This document shows positions 23,747-32,103 of a stretch of DNA of 64,000 nucleotides, one piece after another. The stretch is from contig JBBAEN010000001.1 in assembly GCA_041655955.1 (NCBI GenBank), positions 868,001 through 932,000 of the forward strand. The letters are read 5' to 3'. Positions within the stretch are counted from its first letter, which is position 1. Each line of letters starts with the position of its first letter. The translations under genes were made by a program, and so were the position numbers. Under the pieces are notes generated by a model. It saw only the letters and a program-made list of their open reading frames with translations, was not told the origin of the DNA and did not search any database. Source of the stretch: Micavibrio_A sp041655955. Its GTDB lineage: Bacteria; Pseudomonadota; Alphaproteobacteria; Micavibrionales; Micavibrionaceae.

Positions 23747-25768
23747 TTAAAATTTGGAGATGATGTACCATTGCGAGCCGTTGGAGGCGACGGTGATAGC
23801 CTTGAACTGCTCATCCAAAGCCTGTGCATAGCCGTCCGGCCCGGCGCCGCCATATTCGGCCACGGTGATAGGGTTGGATGACGGGTCGGTCTTTTTAATC
23901 GTTACCGTCCGCCCGACGGAAATCGCGGCATTGGCGGGCGGAAGCCGCGCCGTCATCGCCCCGCCAAAGGAAGAGAGCAGGTAAATATCGACCGCCATGT
24001 CGATATCATAAATGCCGTTCCCGTCATGATAACGCGTATTGCCGGGCGCGCGGTTCGATGAGATCACGAACCATTCCGCACCGTTCGAAAGCACTTGCAC
24101 GAAATCATTTTCCGCGCCGAGGAAATAGCTGCGCCCGTCCGGCCCGCCGCCGTCTTTTTCCCCGACCGTAATCACGTTGCCGGAACTATCGGTTTTCTTG
24201 ACGACCATCATCACGCCGGAAGCCGCCGCCGCCGGAGGAAGCAGGACGGTAAGCGCCCCGCCAAAGCTCGACACCAGATGGACGGAGTGGGATATATCAA
24301 GCTCCACCACCCCGTTTGTATCAATATATTCTGTGTCATAGCGTTGGAGCGTGACGTTCATATCGACGGCGGTGGTTTTTTGCAGCCTGTTTTTGAACGG
24401 AAATCCGGCATTAAGGGCCGTATAATTCCCGCCCGACAGATCCCATATCGCCGCGCCGTCGGACATGGAAAGCAGGTTCATGATCGATGTTTCCTCCGAC
24501 CCCGCCTCCAGCTTGATATTGGGAACGGTGTTATAGCTTTCCGCGTAAGGGTTGATAAGAAGCGTTTTGTAGGAGCCGGCGCCCATCGTGAAACAGCCTT
24601 GCGCGCCTCCCTTCACATTCGCCTCGCAATCGACAAAAGCATTGTTGAACGCACCATGTTCGACGTAAAAACCATGGCCCGCTATATCGGCCCCGTGGGA
24701 ATAAACGCGGCAGGCATGGAATTTATTGGCGTTCGGCGTGTCGCCGTCCCCTGTCTTCGTCAAATGGACGCCGTGCAGCGCGGGCTGTTCGACTATCACG
24801 CGGTCGAAATTATTCCAGTAACAAGGCTTGTTCGTATCATTATACCCGTCAAGGAGAATCCCCGTATCCGCGCCGAAGATGCTGACATCCGTCACAGCAT
24901 TCTGCACACAGGGGCGATCGCGGCCATAAAGTTTCAGGCCCGCCAAGCCGCCATTGATCCGCAAATCGGACAGGGCCGCAAAATCCGCGACCATTTCGAC
25001 CGCGGGAAAACTGTTATCCCTGCATTCGAGAACGCTCGCCTGCCCCGCGCCATAAAGCCGCTGCCGCTCGCCGATCGTAACGGGGGCGGTAATCAGATAG
25101 GTTCCGGGCGGGATATAAACGCAATCATGCGCCGCCAGCGCTTGCTGAATAGCTATCGTATCATCCTTAAGCCCGCCGCCCGACGCGCCGAAATCCTTGA
25201 CCGATACGCCGTCCGCCATTTTGCCGCTCATAGGCCGCGTGACGGCCCCCGCGCCAAGCGCCGTAAAATCGGGCGCGGCCATGGAACCTTCAAGGCTCAC
25301 CGCTGCGGGATTGCCGTCCCCGTCAAAGCCGAGCGCCTTGTTCGCGCGGGCCGCCCTATCCGGCAACGTCACGCGCGCGGGCGCTTCAGTGTCGGAATAG
25401 CGGAGCATGGCCTTGTTTTCCCTGTCCACTTGCTGGATCGCGGCCGTGAGGTAATCAAGTTCGTTATTGATGGCGCGGGCGGAAAAATCGCCGCCTTCGA
25501 TAAAGTCCGTCATGCGCTCCAGCGGCAATTTCCGCTCCAGCGTGACGATGACGCCATGCGGCGGCGGCACGTCGAAAAGGACGGTTCCGCCTTCGCTCTT
25601 CCCCGCATCCTTGATATCGTATCCGGCATAACGCGGCGCGCCGTCCAGATAAACGCGCAAATCCTCACCCGCAAAGATCGGGAAAGGATAGGCATAGTCC
25701 GTGCGCACGCCGTTCGCCACATAGCGCACGATAGGCGCGATGGCGAGCATTTTTATATGATCGGTCAT
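23747..25768 (-). CDS. Tail spike/fiber protein with beta-helix region
   Basis: The adhesin that contacts the host. In 673 residues, the first 150 resemble the T7 tail-fiber attachment domain (YVANGVRTDYAYPFPIFAGEDLRVYLDG). Next comes the pectate-lyase-3 hallmark VKDFGASGGGLKDDTIAIQQ at about residues 190-210, which opens a right-handed parallel beta-helix like those of polysaccharide-degrading tail spikes. The C-terminus (about 480-673) has two copies of a repeated module (ITVGEKDGGGPDGRSY and ITVAEYGGAGPDGYAQ). The start at 25768 was chosen for the GAAGGA ribosome binding site; the longer frame overlaps the gene upstream. Target polysaccharide unknown. Confidence 0.82.
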   Translation of the reverse strand: MTDHIKMLAIAPIVRYVANGVRTDYAYPFPIFAGEDLRVYLDGAPRYAGYDIKDAGKSEGGTVLFDVPPPHGVIVTLERKLPLERMTDFIEGGDFSARAINNELDYLTAAIQQVDRENKAMLRYSDTEAPARVTLPDRAARANKALGFDGDGNPAAVSLEGSMAAPDFTALGAGAVTRPMSGKMADGVSVKDFGASGGGLKDDTIAIQQALAAHDCVYIPPGTYLITAPVTIGERQRLYGAGQASVLECRDNSFPAVEMVADFAALSDLRINGGLAGLKLYGRDRPCVQNAVTDVSIFGADTGILLDGYNDTNKPCYWNNFDRVIVEQPALHGVHLTKTGDGDTPNANKFHACRVYSHGADIAGHGFYVEHGAFNNAFVDCEANVKGGAQGCFTMGAGSYKTLLINPYAESYNTVPNIKLEAGSEETSIMNLLSMSDGAAIWDLSGGNYTALNAGFPFKNRLQKTTAVDMNVTLQRYDTEYIDTNGVVELDISHSVHLVSSFGGALTVLLPPAAAASGVMMVVKKTDSSGNVITVGEKDGGGPDGRSYFLGAENDFVQVLSNGAEWFVISSNRAPGNTRYHDGNGIYDIDMAVDIYLLSSFGGAMTARLPPANAAISVGRTVTIKKTDPSSNPITVAEYGGAGPDGYAQALDEQFKAITVASNGSQWYIISKF

Positions 25769-25797
25769 GAAAATAATTCCTTCTTTTATCGCCATAG

Positions 25798-26295
25798 TCA
25801 CCCGAAAGAGGAGAGGGAATTTAAAACCGCCGTTGCGGTCTTGAGCCTCTCCCGCTCTTTCATCTGGGTCAGTTGGAGCGTGTTGATGCTTTGCCGCTGT
25901 GCAATCCCTTGATCGAGGGCGCGGGTGCGGAGCGTGTCGAGCGCCGTGCGGCGCTGCGCCTCCTCATCGCTTTCATCGAAGAGGCCGAGCAGGACGGCCT
26001 GCGCCGAACCGTCGTAAGAGCCTGTGCCGCCGGCCCCGTAACGGGCGCGCTGGCGGGCCACGGCGCGGCGCAGGGCAGCGCGGCGCTCGGATTCCGCGCC
26101 TTGCGCATCAAGCGCGATTTTCTGCTGCTCCATCGCGGCGCGTTCCGCCTGCTGCTGTAATTCCAGGGCGCGCAAGTCACGGGAATCGCGATAATCATTG
26201 CGGCCCGACTGGTACGCATTCACGACCCCCATGATATTGCCCGCAAGATTGACGGCCTGCATGGCCGTGTTGGCAAAGGACGATAATCCTCCCAT
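25798..26295 (-). CDS. Internal virion/core-like phage protein
   Basis: A 165-residue, Ala/Gln/Arg-rich helical protein. A hydrophobic N-terminal segment (about residues 8-28) is followed by long helices. It lies between the nozzle and spike genes, the place of T7 gp14, which is also a helical core protein with a hydrophobic N-terminus. The larger partners gp15 and gp16 are missing, so if it is core-like, the ejection apparatus must be reduced. Assignment is by position and composition. Confidence 0.6.
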   Translation of the reverse strand: MGGLSSFANTAMQAVNLAGNIMGVVNAYQSGRNDYRDSRDLRALELQQQAERAAMEQQKIALDAQGAESERRAALRRAVARQRARYGAGGTGSYDGSAQAVLLGLFDESDEEAQRRTALDTLRTRALDQGIAQRQSINTLQLTQMKERERLKTATAVLNSLSSFG

Positions 26296-26318
26296 ATGGT
26301 TTCTCCTTGAAGATTAAG

Positions 26319-28214
26319 TTATGCGTTGATTTTGATTTCCGTCATCACGGATAAAAGCGTGAAGGGGAGCGGCGCGGATTGTTCGATCCGCCATAAAGGC
26401 CCGGACAGATCCTCTTTCCAGCCCAGCGCGCGGACGCTGATATCGCCGCTCACCGAAGGCGGCTCTTCATCGAGGACGATCCCCGCGCCCATCTTCCTGA
26501 ACGCCACGTCCTTCGCCCCGCCCCCGACATCGAGCCGCAGCGCCTTTGTATCCTGCACGCGGAATACGGCCTCGATCATGCGCAGCTTCCTGATAAACCG
26601 CCCCTCGCCCACGGCGCCGGGCGGCAATGGCTCGACAATATGCGTATAGGGAAGGCCGATTTCGACAGTGCGGGCCGGTTCGTCCAGCGTCACCGTTCCA
26701 TGCGCCACTTTGCGCGGTTCGATGATCACGCCGTCGGCGACGATGGATACGTCTTCGCCTTCAAGATGCTCCAGACCGGCCCATTGCATGGCGGGCGTTT
26801 CGATCATCCCCGTCAAGGCGGAGTCGAGATTCAGCCCGTCATCGAACATTTCAATGAAGAAATCACCGCCGCGCTTGACCAGCATATAGACGTCGTCGCC
26901 GACGACCGATACGGATTTCACCTCTCCCTTTGTTTCGTGGAGCGTCCAGGCCGCGACCTGCTCGGCGCGGTAGATGGTGAGGGTCGCGAATTTCCCGTCC
27001 TCCCGCACGATGAAAAGCAGGCGGCGCAGCGCGTCGAAATCCTGATCCACGGGCTTGCCCACAATATGCCGCGACACGAGCGCGAGATCCGTCGCCTGAT
27101 AGGCCTGTTCCATATCCGTATAAAGAAATTCGCGGATCTCGTTGCCGTTGCGGGCGATAAACATCGTCGCGCCGTCAACCGTGACGGGCGGGATATAGCG
27201 ATCGGTGCGCGATCCGACCCGCGTCTGGCGGTTGAGCTGCACCGTTTCGGGGGTCAGGGGGTCGCCGCTCACCATCCATTCCGCGCCGCTCGTGAAAACC
27301 TGCAAATGGCGGCCCGAAAAAATGCCGCGAATGGCGTTCACCTGATCGGACAAAATGGCAAATTCGATCGATTCGTCGTCCAGCCCCGTGCCGAGATCGA
27401 AATTATAAAGATCGCCGCTCCGCGAAAACCACAAACGGTTCGGCATGTCGCGCGATCCGCCGATGACCAGCCTGTCCTGATGGAAGGCGACGGTCGCGGG
27501 ATAGCCGCGCACGGGGGAAAAAGCCTGCTCGCTCCAATCGATCGTCGGATCCGTCCCCGCAAGCTCCTGCACGATATCGACCGTGACGACGGTCGGGGAA
27601 TTGATGGCGGTGATAATCACCTCCCTGCCGCCGACGCGCAGCCGCGTGCCTTCATGCCCCGCCTCGAAAACAGCTTCGGAAGCTGTCAGTGTCGTCGTCC
27701 CGCTCACGGCGCCGGGCGTAACGGTCACCATGCTTCCCGCGAATTTATAGGTCGGCTGGTGGATGATATTCGCATCGGTAAAAAACTCCCAGTCCGCCAG
27801 AAAAAACCCGCCCGCGCGCCGCAGGAATTTTTTGGGCGGCGCGTCGGGATGGGTAAGCAAAAGCGTATCCGCGCTTTGCGTCCATGCGAGCTGCGCTATC
27901 TGCGCCTCCGTCCACGGCGCGGCGATCGTCTGCACATGCAGGCCGTTCGCATAAACGTCGATCCGCTGATGCGTAATCACCATAAGATAGGTTTGCTCCG
28001 TGTTGAATTCGAACGGGACGAGCCTGCCGTTCCCCGCCGCCGTGTCGATATAGGCAAGGCCGGCGCGGCGCGTGATCCCGCCCGTCGGAAAGATAAAAAG
28101 ATTGCGCAAGGCAAGGGCGCCGTTTTCATAGGCGCGCAAATCGCCGCGGCCCAGAAGATCGCGGCTGACCTCGCCGGCGGTAAAATTGGTTTTGATGTGG
28201 CGGATACGGCTCAT
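26319..28214 (-). CDS. Tail nozzle protein, T7 gp12-like (tail tubular protein B)
   Basis: 631 residues, beta-rich, closest in arrangement to podoviral nozzle proteins. The N-terminus has FTAGEVSRDLLGRGDLRAYENG and ALALRNLFIFPTGGITRRAG. The centre contains FHQDRLVIGGSRDMPNRLWF and SGDLYNFDLGTGLDDESIEF, all characteristic of gp12-type proteins. It forms the lower tail tube that closes the particle after packaging. It starts 2 bases after the stop of the adaptor gene, so the two are translated together. Confidence 0.85.
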   Translation of the reverse strand: MSRIRHIKTNFTAGEVSRDLLGRGDLRAYENGALALRNLFIFPTGGITRRAGLAYIDTAAGNGRLVPFEFNTEQTYLMVITHQRIDVYANGLHVQTIAAPWTEAQIAQLAWTQSADTLLLTHPDAPPKKFLRRAGGFFLADWEFFTDANIIHQPTYKFAGSMVTVTPGAVSGTTTLTASEAVFEAGHEGTRLRVGGREVIITAINSPTVVTVDIVQELAGTDPTIDWSEQAFSPVRGYPATVAFHQDRLVIGGSRDMPNRLWFSRSGDLYNFDLGTGLDDESIEFAILSDQVNAIRGIFSGRHLQVFTSGAEWMVSGDPLTPETVQLNRQTRVGSRTDRYIPPVTVDGATMFIARNGNEIREFLYTDMEQAYQATDLALVSRHIVGKPVDQDFDALRRLLFIVREDGKFATLTIYRAEQVAAWTLHETKGEVKSVSVVGDDVYMLVKRGGDFFIEMFDDGLNLDSALTGMIETPAMQWAGLEHLEGEDVSIVADGVIIEPRKVAHGTVTLDEPARTVEIGLPYTHIVEPLPPGAVGEGRFIRKLRMIEAVFRVQDTKALRLDVGGGAKDVAFRKMGAGIVLDEEPPSVSGDISVRALGWKEDLSGPLWRIEQSAPLPFTLLSVMTEIKINA

Positions 28215-28216
28215 CC

Positions 28217-28786
28217 CTACCCCCTTATGTCGATAAGATTGAAATTTTCGATCCTGTTCGGCGTATCTTGCTGCGCGTCAATTTGACGGGCGCGGGCGAA
28301 TTCGAGATCGGCAATCCGGTAAAGCGCATCGGCCCGCGACGTGTTTTCCGTGACCGGAATGCAAAATTCCGCCGCCAGCCGCGCAATGATCGCCATGTCG
28401 AAATAAGGCGGAAACTCTTCTTCTTCCGGCCTGAAAATATAGGAAAGCACGACGCTTTCCGCATCCGTATGCAGCGCCCCGCGGGCGATACGGTAGCGAA
28501 GGCCGCGCCCGCGCACCCCCTGCCCCGCCGAAATGGCGCGCAGGAAATCACCCGGCAGGGCAAAGGCGTTTTGATAATCGGCGAGCGGCGCTGCGGCGAG
28601 AACGGGCAAGGCCGCCTGCCCGCTCGCGAAACTCCACCCATAGGCGGAAAGCAGCGCGTCGCGCACAGGCGCGAAGAGCGCCCCCGCTATGGCGGATTCC
28701 GCCGTACCGTCGTCAAAGGAAGTGATGGGCGCAGCGCCAAGCCGTATCAGCGCGCGGCTGCACAGCCCCACGTCGTTCAATGCCAT
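28217..28786 (-). CDS. Tail adaptor protein, T7 gp11-like (tail tubular protein A)
   Basis: 189 residues with the gp11-type opening LNDVGLCSRALIRLGAAPITSFDDGTAES and the motif VRDALLSAYGWSFA, followed by ALPGDFLRAIS. This adaptor joins portal and nozzle. AAGGAG lies 7 bases before the ATG. It is the first gene after an internal terminator-like hairpin, so tail genes may have a separate promoter or be expressed at a reduced level by read-through. Confidence 0.85.
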   Translation of the reverse strand: MALNDVGLCSRALIRLGAAPITSFDDGTAESAIAGALFAPVRDALLSAYGWSFASGQAALPVLAAAPLADYQNAFALPGDFLRAISAGQGVRGRGLRYRIARGALHTDAESVVLSYIFRPEEEEFPPYFDMAIIARLAAEFCIPVTENTSRADALYRIADLEFARARQIDAQQDTPNRIENFNLIDIRG

Positions 28787-28871
28787 GAGAATTCTCCTTG
28801 GTAAATTTTATGAAGCTAAATCCGCCCCTGCCCGCGCGGCGAAGAGCGCCGGAAAGGGCAAGGCCGGATCA

Positions 28872-28901
28872 AAAAACGGCCCGCAAAGGGGCCGCTTTTT
28901 A
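28872..28901 (-). terminator. Hairpin terminator inside the structural gene run
   Basis: CGGCCC (28878-28883) and GGGCCG (28890-28895) form a perfect stem with a T-run on both strands. For the minus-strand operon it lies between the 165-residue virion gene and the tail adaptor gene and may set a head:tail protein ratio. Confidence 0.7.
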
Positions 28902-28927
28902 AAAACTTTTTTTGCAGAAGGCCGTTA

Positions 28928-29425
28928 TCAGGCCGCCATTGCGAGCTGCGCGCCGCCATGACCATAGGCCGGGCGGAGCGGGCGGAACGCGTCGTTGCCT
29001 TGCGTCGCAACCGCAAAAGCAGGCGTCAGGGAGCGCATCGCGCCGGCCGCCATCGCAGCAACGCCGAAATCGCCTTTCATCATCGCGCGGAGATCGTAAA
29101 GGCCGGTTTTTTCAGGAGCCGTAATTTCCGCCTTTTGCGGTGCGCGCTCAAGCGCCGGAACGCCGAAAACGACATCGAGAATTTTTTCCGCCTCGGATGC
29201 ATGGCAAGCCACGATAAGGCCGCCGGCCTTTCCGGCCATCGTTTTCGCCGGGAAAATGCCGTGATCGGCAAGGCGGTTATTCTGCGCGCCAAAGACGCGA
29301 TCATTCTCCGCGCCCATATCGCGCACATCGTCGAGATTATCGAAATCGATTTGTTGGATCGATCCGTCATAAGATATCAGGTGATATCCGAAACGGTCAT
29401 TGTTGTTTACTGCACCCAAAGACAC
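28928..29425 (-). CDS. Phage protein of unknown function
   Basis: 165 residues, placed after the capsid region and before the tail genes. The N-terminal part is acidic and polar (YHLISYDGSIQQIDFDNLDD); the C-terminal 70 residues are Ala/Gly-rich. No family signature recognised. Position suggests a minor virion or decoration protein. Flanked by a 376-base gene-free region on its upstream side. Confidence 0.55.
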   Translation of the reverse strand: MSLGAVNNNDRFGYHLISYDGSIQQIDFDNLDDVRDMGAENDRVFGAQNNRLADHGIFPAKTMAGKAGGLIVACHASEAEKILDVVFGVPALERAPQKAEITAPEKTGLYDLRAMMKGDFGVAAMAAGAMRSLTPAFAVATQGNDAFRPLRPAYGHGGAQLAMAA

Positions 29426-29801
29426 GGCGATCAGTCCCTCTACGCACGAAGTATTTTTTATAATGATTAACGAAACCTTAATAGCAAAAGCGGCAGGAAA
29501 AAGGCAAATGGAATCTTACATCCCTTTGTTTTTAAAAAGAAAACAAGCGCCCGCCTTATTTAATCCGCCGCGGGTGATTCATTGGACGCATATCCAAAGC
29601 CCCGCAAAGGGGCCTTCTTCCCCGCTTTTTACGGCAGGGAAGAAGGCGATCGTAAACAAACCGGACGGTAGCTGGCGGTAATGGCGCGGCGTTTTGCGGC
29701 ACAAGGCGCAAAATACGCATCATATATACATATGATGGGAAGCCCCTTTGAATGAAACGGGGCGCCCGCGCCATCTTCAACCGTGGCCTAGGCTGGGGGT
29801 C
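29426..29801. other. Gene-free region inside the phage cassette
   Basis: Contains a hairpin at 29599-29616 (GCCCC/GGGGC around GCAAA) that shares the 14-base core CCCGCAAAGGGGCC with the terminator at 28881-28894. On the minus strand it is not followed by a good T-run, so termination is doubtful. The rest is AT-richer than the genes and may hold a promoter for the 165-residue gene. No reading frame looks real. Confidence 0.45.
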
Positions 29802-30047
29802 TTAGGAATAGACCGCCACGGTGACAACCCCGCTTGCACTGCCCGTCACGATATAGAATTTCGTGGACGGGGTTCCGTCGGTGTCGATGTTTACGATAAG
29901 CAGGTCGCCGACGCGCATCATATCGGACGCGTTGTTGAAATAACCGGCGGCGGTGAAGACGCCGGACGCATCCACCGTCTTGTAATGCCAGAGCGTGAAA
30001 TTATTGGCATAAGCCAACACGCTTAAATCATGCAGTTTTAAAGCCAT
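29802..30047 (-). CDS. Small phage virion-associated protein
   Basis: 81 residues, beginning MALKLHDLSVLAYANNFTLW, beta-rich, and following the capsid gene by 28 bases. Its position after the major capsid and compact beta pattern (MMRVGDLLIVNID, FYIVTGSASG) fit a capsid decoration or head-completion protein. It is followed by a long untranslated region. Function not established. Confidence 0.6.
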   Translation of the reverse strand: MALKLHDLSVLAYANNFTLWHYKTVDASGVFTAAGYFNNASDMMRVGDLLIVNIDTDGTPSTKFYIVTGSASGVVTVAVYS

Positions 30048-30075
30048 TGATGTTTATCCTTTTCCTCTTGTTGTA

Positions 30076-30912
30076 TCAGCTTGGATCTTCGTCGCACTTG
30101 ATGACGACGACGCCGCCATCATCAATAAGCGCGGCGCCCTGACTCATCATGTTATTGACGAAATGCGCCGCGCGGTCGCCGTGCCACGTAACGTCGGTCT
30201 GCACATCCGATCCGGATGCGTGGCCCACCGCCGTTTTGTGATAGAAGAAACAGGATCGGACGCCCTGCCCGTCAACCGGCAGGCCGGAATGGGGAATCCA
30301 GATAGTGCCGAGCCACATCTTCGCCTGCGTGAACGTGCCGTTATAGGGAAGATTCGCGGCCCCCACATAATCCGCACTGGCGAATTCGGTGATGGAAAGC
30401 AGGTCGCTCCATTGCTTCCACCCGATAGCAGCAAAGCGCAGGGCATCGTCCGGCACGTCTTTTTCGCCGAATGTTTCAAACGCCTCCAGAACCTTGGCCT
30501 TGGTCAGCCCCGTCGAAGATGCCGGAATGGTTTTGCCGGACGCCATGGACAAAGCGTCGATGATCAGCTCGTCCGTCTTGCGGCCAAGGGCGTTCGCCCC
30601 CGCGCCCGCAATCACCTGCCGTTCGGGGATGTTGGTCTTGAGTTCGTCCAGACGGTCGACCCAGTCGCCCGCATAGAAATCCTGCAAGGCGCATTCGACC
30701 GTGGTGTGGTTCAGGTTCATCACCGGAACCATGCCGTGGGTGGATTTGGTCGATGCCGTCCCCGTCCCCACTTTCTGGAACACGGCGGACGTGCCGCGCA
30801 CATTATTGATGGAGCGTACCGTGTTCCGCAATTTGGAACCCTGACGCTGATAGGCTTCATGCACTTCGCGTTCGAACTGCTTGATAAAGGCCTGATCGAT
30901 GGTTGTCGCCAT
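30076..30912 (-). CDS. Major capsid protein
   Basis: 278 residues without signal or membrane segments. It opens with a helical FIKQFEREVHEAYQRQGSKL arm, continues to NNVRGTSAVFQKVGTGTA and GDWVDRLDELKTNIPERQVI, and ends with a conserved acidic tail. The pattern fits podoviral coat proteins with the HK97 fold. Its place between scaffold and tail genes supports this. GAGGT precedes the ATG. Transcription from the scaffold side is blocked by a strong terminator at 31104-31141, so the capsid gene probably has its own promoter in 30913-31103. Confidence 0.8.
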   Translation of the reverse strand: MATTIDQAFIKQFEREVHEAYQRQGSKLRNTVRSINNVRGTSAVFQKVGTGTASTKSTHGMVPVMNLNHTTVECALQDFYAGDWVDRLDELKTNIPERQVIAGAGANALGRKTDELIIDALSMASGKTIPASSTGLTKAKVLEAFETFGEKDVPDDALRFAAIGWKQWSDLLSITEFASADYVGAANLPYNGTFTQAKMWLGTIWIPHSGLPVDGQGVRSCFFYHKTAVGHASGSDVQTDVTWHGDRAAHFVNNMMSQGAALIDDGGVVVIKCDEDPS

Positions 30913-31103
30913 GATTGAGCTACCTCTTCATTTTCATTGTTGATGTTGATGGTTCGGTTAAAAGCCGGCCCCGTGGGTTGTCGGCATGGCGCGAAGAGAG
31001 GCTTTAAGGAACCTCTTCACCGCCATGCGGCCCGTCATCATGCCGGGACAGGCACCAGACCGGGCGCACGCAGGCTTATCGCCGGTGCGTTCTCCGGTCA
31101 GGA

Positions 31104-31141
31104 AATTAAAAAGCCCGCCGCATCATCATGGATGCGGCGGG
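31104..31141 (-). terminator. Strong terminator upstream of the capsid gene
   Basis: On the minus strand, an 11-bp perfect stem (CCCGCCGCATC with GATGCGGCGGG, loop CATGAT) at 31114-31141 is followed by CTTTTTAA. It would stop transcripts from the portal-scaffold part, or antisense read-through of the PilZ gene, before capsid. A second stem without T-run (CGCCCGC-ATAAG-GCGGGCG) lies at 31165-31183. Confidence 0.85.
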
Positions 31142-31199
31142 GCAGCGGAAGCGGACAGAAGACGCGCCCGCATAAGGCGGGCGTGATCCGCCGTTCTTT

Positions 31200-31253
31200 C
31201 CGGCGCTTTTACGGCGCTTCTCCAGTGCTTTTCCGGTGCTTTTCGGTGCTTCG
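31200..31253. repeat. Imperfect tandem repeat, about 11 bases
   Basis: About five consecutive variants of CGGTGCTTTT (CGGCGCTTTT, CGGCGCTTCT, CAGTGCTTTT, CGGTGCTTTT, CGGTGCTTCG) in non-coding DNA. It may be replication slippage; no role known. Confidence 0.6.
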
Positions 31254-31382
31254 GGAAGGCTTCGCAGAGTCCCGCAGGGCGGCGTTTTCATAAGCAAGCC
31301 TTAATATTAACTATGTTTTTGACTTACAAGCAGTTTCGCCGCCTTAAACCCCGCGGCAAAACCCGCAAAATGTCAAAAAAAC

Positions 31383-31411
31383 TTGCCATTTTGTCATTCT
31401 GTCCCTATTTT
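31383..31411 (+). promoter_or_regulatory. Promoter of the PilZ gene
   Basis: TTGCCA (31383-31388), an optimal 17-base spacer and TATTTT (31406-31411) lie 33 bases before the start codon, with AAGGAG between. This gives the inserted gene its own expression opposite to the phage operon. Confidence 0.6.
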
Positions 31412-31443
31412 AAGGGAAGGATAACAGCCAAGGAGCCGGCATT

Positions 31444-31830
31444 ATGAAATTTTTTGCCATGGATAATTTCATGAACGAACCCGTGAACGATACAGTCGAT
31501 TCACGCCGCCGTTCGCCGCGCCGCGCCGCCGATAACTGCGTTTCCTTCATTAACGGCAAAGCCTATCCGGTGCATAATTGGAGCGATGGCGGCATGCTCG
31601 TCCACGCCGATGAACGCCTCTTTGCGCCCAATGCGCCCGTGGACATTACGCTGAAATTCCGCCTGAGCGGGCGCATCGTCGATGTCCCCCATCACGGCAA
31701 GGTCATCCGCAAAATGCGCGACCGCCTCGCCATCCAGTTCGAGCCGTTGACACGCGACGTCAGCCGCAAGTTCCAGGAAGTCATCGACGATTACGTCACC
31801 CGCGAATTCGCGGAATCCCAACTCGCCTGA
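31444..31830 (+). CDS. PilZ-domain (cyclic-di-GMP receptor) protein inserted in the phage cassette
   Basis: 128 residues forming a single PilZ domain. The arginine motif RRRSPRR (21-27) and the N-x-S-x-x-G motif NWSDGG (45-50), which together bind cyclic-di-GMP, are complete. The remainder is a six-stranded barrel pattern with FRLSGRIVDV and RLAIQFEPL, then a C-terminal helix. It is on the opposite strand to the structural genes, with its own promoter and ribosome binding site AAGGAG, like a phage moron. It may let host second-messenger levels influence motility, adhesion or the element itself. The domain call is firm; the role is inferred. Confidence 0.85.
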   Translation: MKFFAMDNFMNEPVNDTVDSRRRSPRRAADNCVSFINGKAYPVHNWSDGGMLVHADERLFAPNAPVDITLKFRLSGRIVDVPHHGKVIRKMRDRLAIQFEPLTRDVSRKFQEVIDDYVTREFAESQLA

Positions 31831-32103
31831 TAACCGCTTCATCTTCCGGTAATCCGCCGGATCGCCGCCTTCCCGGATAAGGGCGATGGCGTCCTTCTTT
31901 TCCGGCAAGTGGCGGTCGATTGGACGCGCATATTTTCACGGCGCGCCTTTTTCTTTGCAACGCGTTTCAGGCGTTTTTTTACCGACGTTTTTTACCAAAC
32001 GCTTTTATGCTTATTTACACACGCTCCCCGGACGCGCCTATCGCTAAACGCCCCCGCTTACGCACCAATTACCCGCCCGGTTACGCACCGTTTACGCACC
32101 CGT
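31831..32103. other. Intergenic stretch with weak terminator and TTACGCACC repeats
   Basis: After the PilZ gene, AACGC (31959-31963) and GCGTT (31971-31975) form a weak hairpin followed by T residues, a possible terminator. Between 32056 and 32103, TTACGCACC or TTTACGCACC occurs three times together with ACGCCCCC-like units. No gene was recognised. Confidence 0.4.

Noticed and set aside
24095..28286. Very long plus-strand open frames (605 and 548 codons) opposite the spike and nozzle genes
   Set aside because: They are antisense to well-supported phage genes, lack ribosome binding sites and have Arg/His/Ala-rich composition typical of the complement of GC-rich genes.
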